Positions 7,204 through 13,837 of a DNA stretch of 13,837 nucleotides are shown in pieces. The notes under the pieces are model-generated. The model did not search any database. It saw nothing but the letters and a program-made list of their open reading frames with translations, and was not told the origin of the DNA. Position numbers and translations under genes: made by a program. Every line of letters starts with the position of its first letter. The stretch's first letter is position 1. Source of the stretch: Bacteroidales bacterium GP4 (lineage in GTDB: Bacteria; Bacteroidota; Bacteroidia; Bacteroidales; Muribaculaceae); contig DAAL01000100.1 in NCBI GenBank assembly GCA_001701065.1, positions 1 through 13,837 on the forward strand, given 5' to 3'.

Positions 7204-8850
7204 ATGATAAAAAAAATCACAACTGCAGCAGTGTTCGCTTCCGTAGCCACGGGAGCGGCACTTGCCTGCACAAGCCTTATCGCCACTCCCGGAGCTACCG
7301 CTGACGGAAGTGTGATGATAACCTACGCCGCCGATTCCCATAGCCTTTACGGCGAACTGTACTCATCAGCCGCCGCCGACTATCCCGAAGGTGCCATGCG
7401 CAAAGTCTACGAATGGGACACCGGCAAATATCTGGGCGAAATACCTCAGGTAAGGCACACTTACGCCACCATAGGCAATATGAACGAGCATGGACTCGCC
7501 ATCAGCGAGAGCACATGGGGAGGACACGCCGAACTTCAGGACCCCAAGGGAATCATCGATTACGGCTCTCTCATCTACATTACACTTGAACGTGCCAAAA
7601 CCGCCCGTGAAGCGATAAAAGTAATGACTGACCTGGTTAACACCCACGGCTATTACAGCGAAGGCGAGTCATTCTCCATAGCTGACGGAAAAGAGGCATG
7701 GATTATGGACCTCATAGGCAAAGGTCCTGACGAAAAGGGCGCAGTGTGGGTGGCAAGGCGCATCCCTGACGGAATGATTTCAGGTCATGCCAATCATCCG
7801 CGCATACACAAGTTCCCGCTCAAAGACCCCGAAACGCTCTACTCCCCCGATGTAATAGACTTCGCCCGACGCAAAGGATATTATAAAGGTAAAGACGAGG
7901 ATTTCGACTTCTCTAAAGCATATGCCGTTACCGACTTCGGTGCGCTCCGAGGTTGTGACGCTCGCATCTGGTCATTCTTCAACCGCCATGCTGAAGGGAT
8001 GGACCGCTACCTTCCGTGGATTATGAACGGAGAGGACGAAGTTATGCCTCTATGGGTAAAGCCTGACAGTGCGTTAACTGTGCGTGACATGCAGTGGGCT
8101 ATGCGCGACCACTTCGAGGACACTCCTTTCGACATGACAAAGGACGTGGGTGCAGGACCCTACAAAGTGCCTTACCGTTGGCGACCCATGACCTTCACTG
8201 TGGACAGTGTGGAATACACCAATGAACGTGCCATCGCTACTCAGCAGACCGGATTCACCTTTGTGGCGCAGCTGCGCGACGAAGTGCCCGAGGCTATGAA
8301 AGGCGTGCTGTGGTTCGGTGTCGACGACACTAACACCTGCGTGTATGTGCCCATATATTCGTGCCTGACCGAAGTGCCCCACTGCTATGCCCCCGGCAAC
8401 GGTGACATGGTGACACTTTCCTGGGATGCTGCGTTCTGGGTACACAACTATGTAGCAAATCAGGCTTACAACCGCTACTCTCAGATGATACCCGACATCC
8501 GCCGTGTGCAGAACGGGCTTGAGGACGCTATGGAGAAAGCCGTGAAAGAGACCGAAGCAAGAGTTGCTTCCCTTCCCGCTGAAAGCCAGCGCAAGGAACT
8601 TTCCGAATTCTCGCACCATTGGGCTGAACATTCAACAAGCGAATTCAAGAAACTCGGCGATTATCTGTTGGTAAAATACATGGACGGCAACATCAAGTAT
8701 GAAACCTCGCCGGGAGTGTTTGAACTCACTCCTGAAGGACAGTGCCGCTTCCCCCAGTACGGCGGTTATTCCGAAGAATATTACCGCGCCGTGGCTAAGG
8801 ATGCAGGTGAACGCCTGAAAGTGACTGAACCCACATTTAAGAAAAAGTAA
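7204..8850 (+). CDS. Secreted C69 family dipeptidase
   Basis: This 548-residue protein is a peptidase family C69 (formerly U34) dipeptidase, an Ntn-hydrolase that splits dipeptides, here outside the cytoplasm. Residues 1-21 are a signal peptide. The next residue, Cys22 in A-C-T-S-L-I, sits where the family's N-terminal nucleophile cysteine lies, so removal of the leader would create the active enzyme. The following A-T-A-D-G-S-V and A-A-D-S-H-S-L-Y-G-E-L segments, and N-E-H-G-L-A-I-S-E-S-T-W-G-G further on, are typical of the family. Length is near that of Bacteroidales homologues. Cys22 lies in a lipobox-like setting (A-L-A-C), so lipidation is a competing possibility. It starts 22 nt after the GH51 stop and its TAA touches the next ATG, which points to one transcript and coupled translation with queF. 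Confidence 0.92.
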   Translation: MIKKITTAAVFASVATGAALACTSLIATPGATADGSVMITYAADSHSLYGELYSSAAADYPEGAMRKVYEWDTGKYLGEIPQVRHTYATIGNMNEHGLAISESTWGGHAELQDPKGIIDYGSLIYITLERAKTAREAIKVMTDLVNTHGYYSEGESFSIADGKEAWIMDLIGKGPDEKGAVWVARRIPDGMISGHANHPRIHKFPLKDPETLYSPDVIDFARRKGYYKGKDEDFDFSKAYAVTDFGALRGCDARIWSFFNRHAEGMDRYLPWIMNGEDEVMPLWVKPDSALTVRDMQWAMRDHFEDTPFDMTKDVGAGPYKVPYRWRPMTFTVDSVEYTNERAIATQQTGFTFVAQLRDEVPEAMKGVLWFGVDDTNTCVYVPIYSCLTEVPHCYAPGNGDMVTLSWDAAFWVHNYVANQAYNRYSQMIPDIRRVQNGLEDAMEKAVKETEARVASLPAESQRKELSEFSHHWAEHSTSEFKKLGDYLLVKYMDGNIKYETSPGVFELTPEGQCRFPQYGGYSEEYYRAVAKDAGERLKVTEPTFKKK

Positions 8851-9324
8851 ATGCAACGAACTGACGAAGAACTTGTGGGGGTGACTCTGCTGGGTAACCA
8901 AGGTGTGAAATACCCGGTGCAGTACGCCCCCGAAGTGCTTGAGACATTCGTCAACAAGCACCCCGACAACGAATATCTCGTGACATTCACATGCCCCGAG
9001 TTCACATCCCTCTGTCCCAAAACCGGACAACCTGACTTCGCTAAAATAATCATAAACTACATCCCCCGGGAAAAGATGGTGGAAAGCAAGAGCCTGAAAC
9101 TTTACCTGTTCAGCTTCCGCAACCACGGCGACTTCCACGAGGATTGTGTCAACATCATAATGAAGGACCTTGTCAAGCTCATGGATCCCCGCTATATTGA
9201 AGTCATAGGGCTGTTCACTCCCCGCGGCGGAATATCCATCTATCCTTTCGCCAACTACGGCGACTCCGAGCATCAGGACATGGTCAAGGCCCGTCTCCTC
9301 GCCTCCTTCCGCAACAACTTCTAA
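8851..9324 (+). CDS. queF: NADPH-dependent preQ0 reductase QueF
   Basis: This 157-residue cytoplasmic enzyme reduces the nitrile of 7-cyano-7-deazaguanine (preQ0) to the amine preQ1 with two NADPH, the step before insertion into tRNA for queuosine. It is the short, single T-fold type. The catalytic Cys55 lies in [11 protein letters not shown] with the partner Asp62, the same numbering as in Bacillus subtilis QueF. The family motif E-S-K-S-L-K-L-Y (78-85) continues to [10 protein letters not shown], with Glu97 expected to bind the substrate. All key residues are present. The ATG follows the dipeptidase TAA with no gap, so translation is probably by re-initiation. queC follows after 16 nt. I see no preQ1 riboswitch in front, which would be hard to fit here. 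Confidence 0.97.
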   Translation: MQRTDEELVGVTLLGNQGVKYPVQYAPEVLETFVNKHPDNEYLVTFTCPEFTSLCPKTGQPDFAKIIINYIPREKMVESKSLKLYLFSFRNHGDFHEDCVNIIMKDLVKLMDPRYIEVIGLFTPRGGISIYPFANYGDSEHQDMVKARLLASFRNNF

Positions 9325-9340
9325 ACACTCTTTACCGCTT

Positions 9341-10000
9341 ATGCCCAAGAATGAATCGCTGATGGTATTGTCGGGCGGCATGGATTCCGTGACAATGCTG
9401 CATGATTATAATGAAGAGATAGCTCTTGCTGTGACTTTCAACTACGGCTCTAACCACAATGAACGCGAGATAGCCTGCGCACGGCAACACTGCGAAGCTC
9501 TCGGAATAGGACTTATAGAAATAAAGCTCGACTTTATGAGCAAATATTTTGAAAGTTCGCTGTTGAGCGGAGCCGATGCGATCCCGGAAGGACATTATGC
9601 CGACGACAACATGAAGTCGACCGTCGTGCCGTTCCGCAACGGCATAATGCTGTCGATAGCAGCAGGACTTGCCGAAAGCCGCGGACTTAAAAGCATCATG
9701 ATAGCCAACCATGCCGGAGACCACGCCATATACCCTGACTGCCGACCCGAATTTGTCGACGCTATGGACCGGGCGGTGCAAGCCGGCACTTACGAGCACA
9801 TAAAGGTCAAAGCCCCTTACACCCATCTCACAAAAGGAGAGATAGCGGCACGCGGAAAACGTCTTGGAATAGACTATTCCACCACTTATTCATGTTACAA
9901 AGGAGGTGAAAAGCACTGCGGAAAATGCGGCACTTGCGTGGAACGGCGCGAGGCTCTCGCACAAGCCGGCATAACCGACACCACTCCTTACGAAGATTGA
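9341..10000 (+). CDS. queC: 7-cyano-7-deazaguanine synthase QueC
   Basis: This 219-residue cytoplasmic enzyme converts 7-carboxy-7-deazaguanine to preQ0 using ammonia and ATP, directly supplying QueF. The ATP pyrophosphatase P-loop S-G-G-M-D-S is at residues 11-16. Mid-protein there is N-H-A-G-D-H-A-I-Y-P-D-C-R-P-E-F, characteristic of QueC. A zinc site is formed by Cys185, Cys193, Cys196 and Cys199 near the C-terminus. Length is normal and the protein is complete. It begins 16 nt after queF, in the reverse of the reaction order. queD and queE are not in the window. Its TGA ends only 5 nt from the stop codon of the convergent permease gene, so no room exists for a separate terminator. Confidence 0.97.
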   Translation: MPKNESLMVLSGGMDSVTMLHDYNEEIALAVTFNYGSNHNEREIACARQHCEALGIGLIEIKLDFMSKYFESSLLSGADAIPEGHYADDNMKSTVVPFRNGIMLSIAAGLAESRGLKSIMIANHAGDHAIYPDCRPEFVDAMDRAVQAGTYEHIKVKAPYTHLTKGEIAARGKRLGIDYSTTYSCYKGGEKHCGKCGTCVERREALAQAGITDTTPYED

Positions 10001-10017
10001 TGCCTTTACCGCATCGA
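9997..10017. terminator. Small hairpin across the convergent stop codons
   Basis: GATGC (9999-10003) pairs exactly with GCATC (10011-10015) around a 7-nt loop, and one G-T and one T-A pair can extend it to 9997/10017. It spans the stops of queC and the convergent permease. There is no T-run on either side, so it would be a weak or factor-assisted two-way terminator at best. Confidence 0.25.
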
Positions 10018-11229
10018 GGGCACCTTGTAATGTCGCAAGTCACGGCGTTGGCACAGCTTCTCCACATTCAGGGCTATAAAGTAGAACGCCACGGCAAGAA
10101 TCCACAGCATGTAGTAAGCTGTCTTGACATCGGACAACGAAGCTCCGTTGGATGAGATGGCTACAAAACCCTCGCTTCCCCATGTACAAGGAATAAGGCT
10201 GCTGAACATAAGCCATACACCGCTCATGTCGCTTCTCGGCCAGGTGATGCCTGACGCGAAGAGGAAAATGACGGAAGTAAACACAAAAATCAGGAAGGAT
10301 GTCTCGCGTTCCGTGACAAGAGGGCGAAGTATCTGACCCATGAATGTAGCAGCAAGCATCATTGGGAGCATCAGCGCAAGGAAATCCAGCGGATCGCCCA
10401 CATGAGGGAGCTTGAACATCAACGGCACATAATGAAGAATATAAATCACAAGCGGCGCATAAAGCGTGAGATAACAGAACGCTCTGCCTAAGATGGAAGC
10501 CGACATGGGACCCGGCACCTCAAGAGGGTCTATGCCATGGTTGCGCTGACGACGTTCGTAGCTGCCGCCGCCAAGCATCATCACTCCGAGCACCATACTC
10601 TGCTGGAGGATGAACACCACGATACCCATCATGATAAACGAAGCAAATCCCTGCGAAACGTCGCCAAGGAAGAACGACTGCGTGCCTATAGTCGCGTTTT
10701 CCCCTGCCGATGACAGCACCGCCGTGGCTGGAGTGGGGTCAAGCAGTTCAGCGCGTATATCGCTTCCGAGTTTAAGTGACAAGTCAGTTATTGCGAAGAG
10801 TATCTCACGGTAACGGAGCAGAAGGCTCACGTCGCAGTATATCTGCATCACTGCCTGTTCGTTTCGTCCTATACGGCGAGCGTAGTCCTCCGGAATCTCA
10901 AGTATGCCGTACACCTTGCGCTCCTTCATCCAGCGTTTAGCCTCCTCCATATTGGCGGCGTAGCCTTTCACCTCCACATTCTGTGTGGCATCGAGCATTC
11001 TCGAAAACTCACGGCTGTCGGCGGTGCGGCTGTTGTCCACAATAGCCACAGGCACTTGGGTCACAAGTTCCGGATTATATATAAGTGTATAGGCGATGGG
11101 GTACAGCAACGGCAACGCGAAGAAATACAGGAGCACACCTGCATCCTTGAACACGAGCTTATACTCATTTTTCCAGGTCAGGAAAAGTGTAAGCCACCAT
11201 TCTTTTATATTATTCAAGATTCCTTTCAT
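10006..11229 (-). CDS. ABC-2 type permease, second of pair
   Basis: This 407-residue inner-membrane protein is an ABC-2 family permease of the drug-efflux kind. A first membrane span (about 31-51) is followed by a large extracytoplasmic region (about 52-195) that opens with V-P-V-A-I-V-D-N-S, typical of the YhgE/YhhJ-like group. Five more spans follow at about 197-219, 247-268, 281-302, 311-327 and 372-389. It contains no Walker A motif, so it needs a separate ATPase. It is the last gene of the TolC-HlyD-permease-permease run, 25 nt after the first permease, and similar in layout to it (V-P-V-A-I-V-D-N versus T-P-V-A-V-V-D-L), suggesting an ancient duplication and a heterodimeric channel. The substrate cannot be read from sequence. 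Its stop lies 5 nt from that of queC. Confidence 0.9.
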   Translation of the reverse strand: MKGILNNIKEWWLTLFLTWKNEYKLVFKDAGVLLYFFALPLLYPIAYTLIYNPELVTQVPVAIVDNSRTADSREFSRMLDATQNVEVKGYAANMEEAKRWMKERKVYGILEIPEDYARRIGRNEQAVMQIYCDVSLLLRYREILFAITDLSLKLGSDIRAELLDPTPATAVLSSAGENATIGTQSFFLGDVSQGFASFIMMGIVVFILQQSMVLGVMMLGGGSYERRQRNHGIDPLEVPGPMSASILGRAFCYLTLYAPLVIYILHYVPLMFKLPHVGDPLDFLALMLPMMLAATFMGQILRPLVTERETSFLIFVFTSVIFLFASGITWPRSDMSGVWLMFSSLIPCTWGSEGFVAISSNGASLSDVKTAYYMLWILAVAFYFIALNVEKLCQRRDLRHYKVPSMR

Positions 11230-11254
11230 AACTCTTCATATTATTAAGTACCCA

Positions 11255-12412
11255 CTAAGGCACGTACACCGGACGGGATGAGTAACGCTTTAGTTTCCAA
11301 AGTGCCGTGAAAGGCACAATCATAAACAGTATAAGGCATATGAAGTCCCAGCGGCAGTAATAAATGTCGTAACCGTTAAGAGCCACATTCACTGCGATAA
11401 GGAAGTAATATCTTATTGGAAGCAGGAACGACAGGATTCCTATCGAAGGATACATGTCCTCCACCGGGAATGAGAATCCCGCTATTGAGAACGAGAGTAT
11501 ACCGGTGAGCGACAGCAGCGACAATGCTATGCGCAGGTTGGGCGTTATGCAGCATATGGTGAGTGCCATAGCCTGCGATGCCGCCACAAGAAGAAGCATC
11601 GACGCTATCATAGCCCATACACTGCCGTTGAGCGGAAAATGATTGTAACCGTACATCAGCGACTGCATGAACAGTCCCACAACCGAGAAAATCACAAACT
11701 GAGGCATCAGCTTGCCGGCTGCGGCTATGACGATCGAACCGCCTCCGCTGCGGAGCCATGCCGGCGAGGTGCCGCGCTTTATTTCGTCAAGAAGCGCAAA
11801 TGCAGTTACTTGAAATATTATCAGCTGCAGCAGACACGGCAGGAAATTGCCAAGATAGATAGCGTAGTTAAGCCAAGGATTGCCCAATGGATGATCCTGC
11901 ACAGTGACAGGCTGCAGCATTGTCTCCACAAGCGACTGATTGACACCCGCGCCCACCAGCGTTGTCATGGCTATACCTCCCGATGTTGTTACGGCAGTCT
12001 GCTTAAACCCTTTGAAAGAGAGGGTTCCGGGAATAAAGTAAGCCATATTGCAGTAATAGGTGATGCATGTTTCGCGTCGCGACTCGGCATCACGCTGGAA
12101 GTTGCGGGGAATCATAAAGAATCCGTACACTTTATTGGCTTTCACAAGCGACATAGCTTCCTCGTAGCTGTCCACCTTATAGTTGATGCTCACGAGTTCG
12201 CCCGCTCCGAGATTGCGTATCACTTTTCTCGAAAGCTCGGTGTTGTCAAGATCCACCACTGCCACCGGAGTTTGCAGCGGAAGACCGTTGTCCATCAGGC
12301 TCAGATAGAAAAGAGAGAACGCCACAGGCACCCCTATCATCACAAGGATGTACAGCGGGCGGCTTACAAGCTGCCTGACTCCGTATTTTATCGCATTCAG
12401 TAAAGTATTCAT
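11255..12412 (-). CDS. ABC-2 type permease, first of pair
   Basis: This 385-residue inner-membrane protein is an ABC-2 type permease, likely one half of a heterodimer with the next gene. Span 1 is at about residues 20-39. A periplasmic domain of about 140 residues begins with T-P-V-A-V-V-D-L-D-N-T-E-L-S and has V-Y-G-F-F-M-I-P near 95-101. Spans follow at about 184-207, 233-253, 266-289, 294-313 and 356-373. A conserved ABC-2 feature is G-F-S-F-P-V-E-D-M-Y-P before span six, followed by L-P-I-R-Y-Y. No nucleotide-binding motifs are present. The ATG at 12412 lies 33 nt after the HlyD-like stop, and the second permease begins 25 nt after its own stop, so the genes are almost certainly one operon. 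Exported compound unknown; drugs, bile acids or envelope lipids are possibilities only. Confidence 0.9.
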   Translation of the reverse strand: MNTLLNAIKYGVRQLVSRPLYILVMIGVPVAFSLFYLSLMDNGLPLQTPVAVVDLDNTELSRKVIRNLGAGELVSINYKVDSYEEAMSLVKANKVYGFFMIPRNFQRDAESRRETCITYYCNMAYFIPGTLSFKGFKQTAVTTSGGIAMTTLVGAGVNQSLVETMLQPVTVQDHPLGNPWLNYAIYLGNFLPCLLQLIIFQVTAFALLDEIKRGTSPAWLRSGGGSIVIAAAGKLMPQFVIFSVVGLFMQSLMYGYNHFPLNGSVWAMIASMLLLVAASQAMALTICCITPNLRIALSLLSLTGILSFSIAGFSFPVEDMYPSIGILSFLLPIRYYFLIAVNVALNGYDIYYCRWDFICLILFMIVPFTALWKLKRYSSRPVYVP

Positions 12413-12445
12413 CTCTTTTCCGTTAAAAAGGTCTATATAATATGG

Positions 12446-13477
12446 TTAATGCTTGGGGGCATCGTAGATTATCGACATTCCGGGGCGTAGTCCGGGAACA
12501 TCTTCAAGCGGACGTGCCTTTATCTGGAAGGTGCGGCTGTCCCATTCGCCGGTAGCCTTGGTGGAACGCCACACAGCGTAAGAACCCATGTCGCGCACAT
12601 AGTACACCTTCACCTTGATTCTCTTCTTGTCGAGCGCAGGCACCATCACCTCTATCTCCTTGTCCATGGGAAGGTCGTTGAGCATCTCCTCGCGCACATT
12701 GAACGTAACCCACTTGTCGTCGAGCTTCACAAGGCTCATCAACGGAGTCCCGAGCGACACAAGCTCACCTTCATGAGGATATATCACATCTATCTGTCCG
12801 TCGGCGGGAGCTGTCAGATACTGGTCCTGAAGAAGTGCCTCAACTTCCATCACTCCGCCTTGCGCCACGTCCACAAGGGCAAGAGAGCTTTCTTTATCCT
12901 CTTTCTGCGCGCCTTCTTTCGCCATATTGTACTGGCTCTTGGCTGCGTTCTCGCCTGCTACTGCCGCGTCAAATGCCGCTTTAGCTTCGTCACGCTTTTG
13001 CTCTGACACCACACCCTCCTTGAACAGGTTTTCAAGACGCGTGTAGGTTTTTTCGGCTATGGAACGTGCGGCTGATGCCTGTTGCCACAGGTCATAGGCG
13101 CTTTCCACGATCTGTTTACGTGTGCCGGTGTCCACTTTCTTGTTCTGTGCGCTTGCGGCTTGTTTCATAGCCTCGGCTTGGTACAGCTTGGCATCGGCAA
13201 GAGTGGAATGGATGTGTATGAGCGTGTCACCCTTCTTCACATTCTGTCCTTCCTCCACGTAGATGTCCATCACCCTGCCGGGAAGTTTGCCGGAGATGCG
13301 CACGGAGGTAGCTTCAGCCTGTCCCTCCACAATCTCATTCTTAGGTTTCATAAACAGGAACCCGATAAGCGCAAGCAACGCCAGTGCGAGAATGACTATC
13401 ACCAACGATATCATCAATCCCGTCTCTTTTCTTTTTTTCTCAGGAAGATTTCCTGATGTAGTCTGTATATCTGCCAT
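12446..13477 (-). CDS. HlyD/EmrA-type periplasmic adaptor (membrane fusion protein)
   Basis: This 343-residue protein is the adaptor that links an inner-membrane pump to a TolC-type outer-membrane channel. It is anchored by one N-terminal span (about 22-43) after a short basic cytoplasmic tail (K-K-R-K). A split biotinyl-lipoyl domain is formed by about 54-90 (I-S-G-K-L-P-G-R-V with V-E-E-G-Q-N-V-K-K-G-D) and 221-251 (L-T-A-P-A-D-G-Q-I). Between them is a long alanine-rich helical hairpin (about 94-218) expected to reach the TolC tip. A beta-barrel domain follows, ending in L-R-P-G-M-S near 330-335. Length and layout fit the YbhG/YhiI-like adaptors that pair with ABC-2 permeases. The gene starts 12 nt after the TolC stop and precedes the two permease genes. 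Confidence 0.93.
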   Translation of the reverse strand: MADIQTTSGNLPEKKRKETGLMISLVIVILALALLALIGFLFMKPKNEIVEGQAEATSVRISGKLPGRVMDIYVEEGQNVKKGDTLIHIHSTLADAKLYQAEAMKQAASAQNKKVDTGTRKQIVESAYDLWQQASAARSIAEKTYTRLENLFKEGVVSEQKRDEAKAAFDAAVAGENAAKSQYNMAKEGAQKEDKESSLALVDVAQGGVMEVEALLQDQYLTAPADGQIDVIYPHEGELVSLGTPLMSLVKLDDKWVTFNVREEMLNDLPMDKEIEVMVPALDKKRIKVKVYYVRDMGSYAVWRSTKATGEWDSRTFQIKARPLEDVPGLRPGMSIIYDAPKH

Positions 13478-13489
13478 AACACAATGTAA

Positions 13490-13837
13490 TTAATATTCCA
13501 TAGTTCCGAGTACTTTTGATAGATAGACATGACACAGATTCACGTCTATTTCCGCGTCGATGTTCTCCGAGTTGGCTTTAAGCCATGCGGTCTGCGCTTC
13601 CATCACATTCTGCACTGTCTGCATTCCTTCACGGAAAGCGAGGTTTGCCTGGCGCAGATTTTCGTTTGCCTTGTCAAGGTTGGCGTTGGTCATGATGTAA
13701 GTCTTTTCCGCTTCATTGGTTTTGAATGCCGCCTGGCTCACTTGAAGCTGTATTTTCTCCTTTGCGTCCTCCACCTGAAGCTTCATTATGGTTTCGTTGG
13801 TCTTGGCTGCGCGGTATTTATTGTAGTTGCCGCCCCA
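13490..13837 (-). CDS. TolC family outer-membrane efflux protein, C-terminal part
   Basis: Only the last 115 residues are in the window; the gene runs off the right edge, reading from base 13837 without a stop. The visible part begins W-G-G-N-Y-N-K-Y-R-A-A-K, the usual turn at the start of the second-repeat helices in Bacteroidetes TolC proteins. It continues as a long amphipathic coiled-coil (Q-V-S-Q-A-A-F, then A-N-L-D-K-A-N-E-N-L) with the F-R-E-G-M-Q-T-V-Q-N-V-M-E-A-Q-T-A-W signature of the family, where Gly and the M-E-A-Q motif mark the next turn. TolC proteins form trimeric channels through the outer membrane. It is the first visible gene of the efflux operon, 12 nt ahead of the adaptor. 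Its promoter and start are outside. Confidence 0.93.
   Translation of the reverse strand, partial: WGGNYNKYRAAKTNETIMKLQVEDAKEKIQLQVSQAAFKTNEAEKTYIMTNANLDKANENLRQANLAFREGMQTVQNVMEAQTAWLKANSENIDAEIDVNLCHVYLSKVLGTMEY

Noticed and set aside
8820..8851. preQ1 riboswitch in front of queF
   Set aside because: queF starts directly at the dipeptidase stop codon. There is no leader, and I see no preQ1-type pseudoknot pattern in the adjoining coding sequence.
8632..9381. 249-codon open frame on the - strand across the dipeptidase end, queF and the start of queC
   Set aside because: It is antisense to well-recognised enzymes, including all the QueF catalytic residues, and has no signal peptide or motif of its own.
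11639..12403. 254-codon open frame on the + strand opposite the first permease
   Set aside because: The - strand frame has a clear ABC-2 permease pattern with six spans. The + strand product is His/Arg/Gln-rich with no hydrophobic or domain pattern.

Overview
The window looks like chromosomal DNA from a gut Bacteroidales, possibly Muribaculaceae (the family is inferred, not shown). Three signs support the order: a clear Bacteroidetes-type promoter (TTTG, 20 nt, TAAATTTG) before the GH51 gene; start codons without obvious Shine-Dalgarno sequences; and Bacteroidetes-style families (SUI1/YciH-type factor, two-domain AddA-like helicase-nuclease, secreted C69 dipeptidase, TolC-HlyD-ABC-2 permease efflux cluster). 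There are no RNA genes, mobile elements, CRISPR arrays or long repeats that I can see. Coding density is very high.

Layout. All genes from 57 to 10000 are on the + strand and all from 10006 to the end are on the - strand. Block 1 (57-4578) is a tight run of four genes: two small lipoproteins, an eIF1/SUI1-like translation factor, and a 1094-residue UvrD-type helicase with a C-terminal RecB-type nuclease. Block 2 (4686-10000) begins at the one clear promoter. It holds a secreted GH51 alpha-L-arabinofuranosidase, a secreted C69 dipeptidase, and the queuosine precursor genes queF and queC, with gaps of 22, 0 and 16 nt, so they may be one transcript. Block 3 (13837 down to 10006) is an efflux operon: the 3' end of a TolC-like outer-membrane gene, an HlyD-like adaptor, and two ABC-2 permeases. 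No ATPase gene is in the visible part of this cluster.

How the genes work together. Block 3 would build a tripartite pump across both membranes, with an ATPase supplied from outside the window. In block 2 the arabinofuranosidase and dipeptidase both act outside the cytoplasm on food-derived sugar and peptide. QueC makes preQ0 and QueF reduces it to preQ1 in the cytoplasm for tRNA queuosine; why these sit behind a dipeptidase is unclear. In block 1 the helicase-nuclease should need an AddB partner that is not here.

I do not see a clearly new system. The best leads are the ATPase-less permease pair, the extra N-terminal region on the GH51 enzyme, the dipeptidase-queF-queC linkage, the palindrome over the GH51 promoter's -33 box, and the 5-nt convergent junction at 10000/10006.
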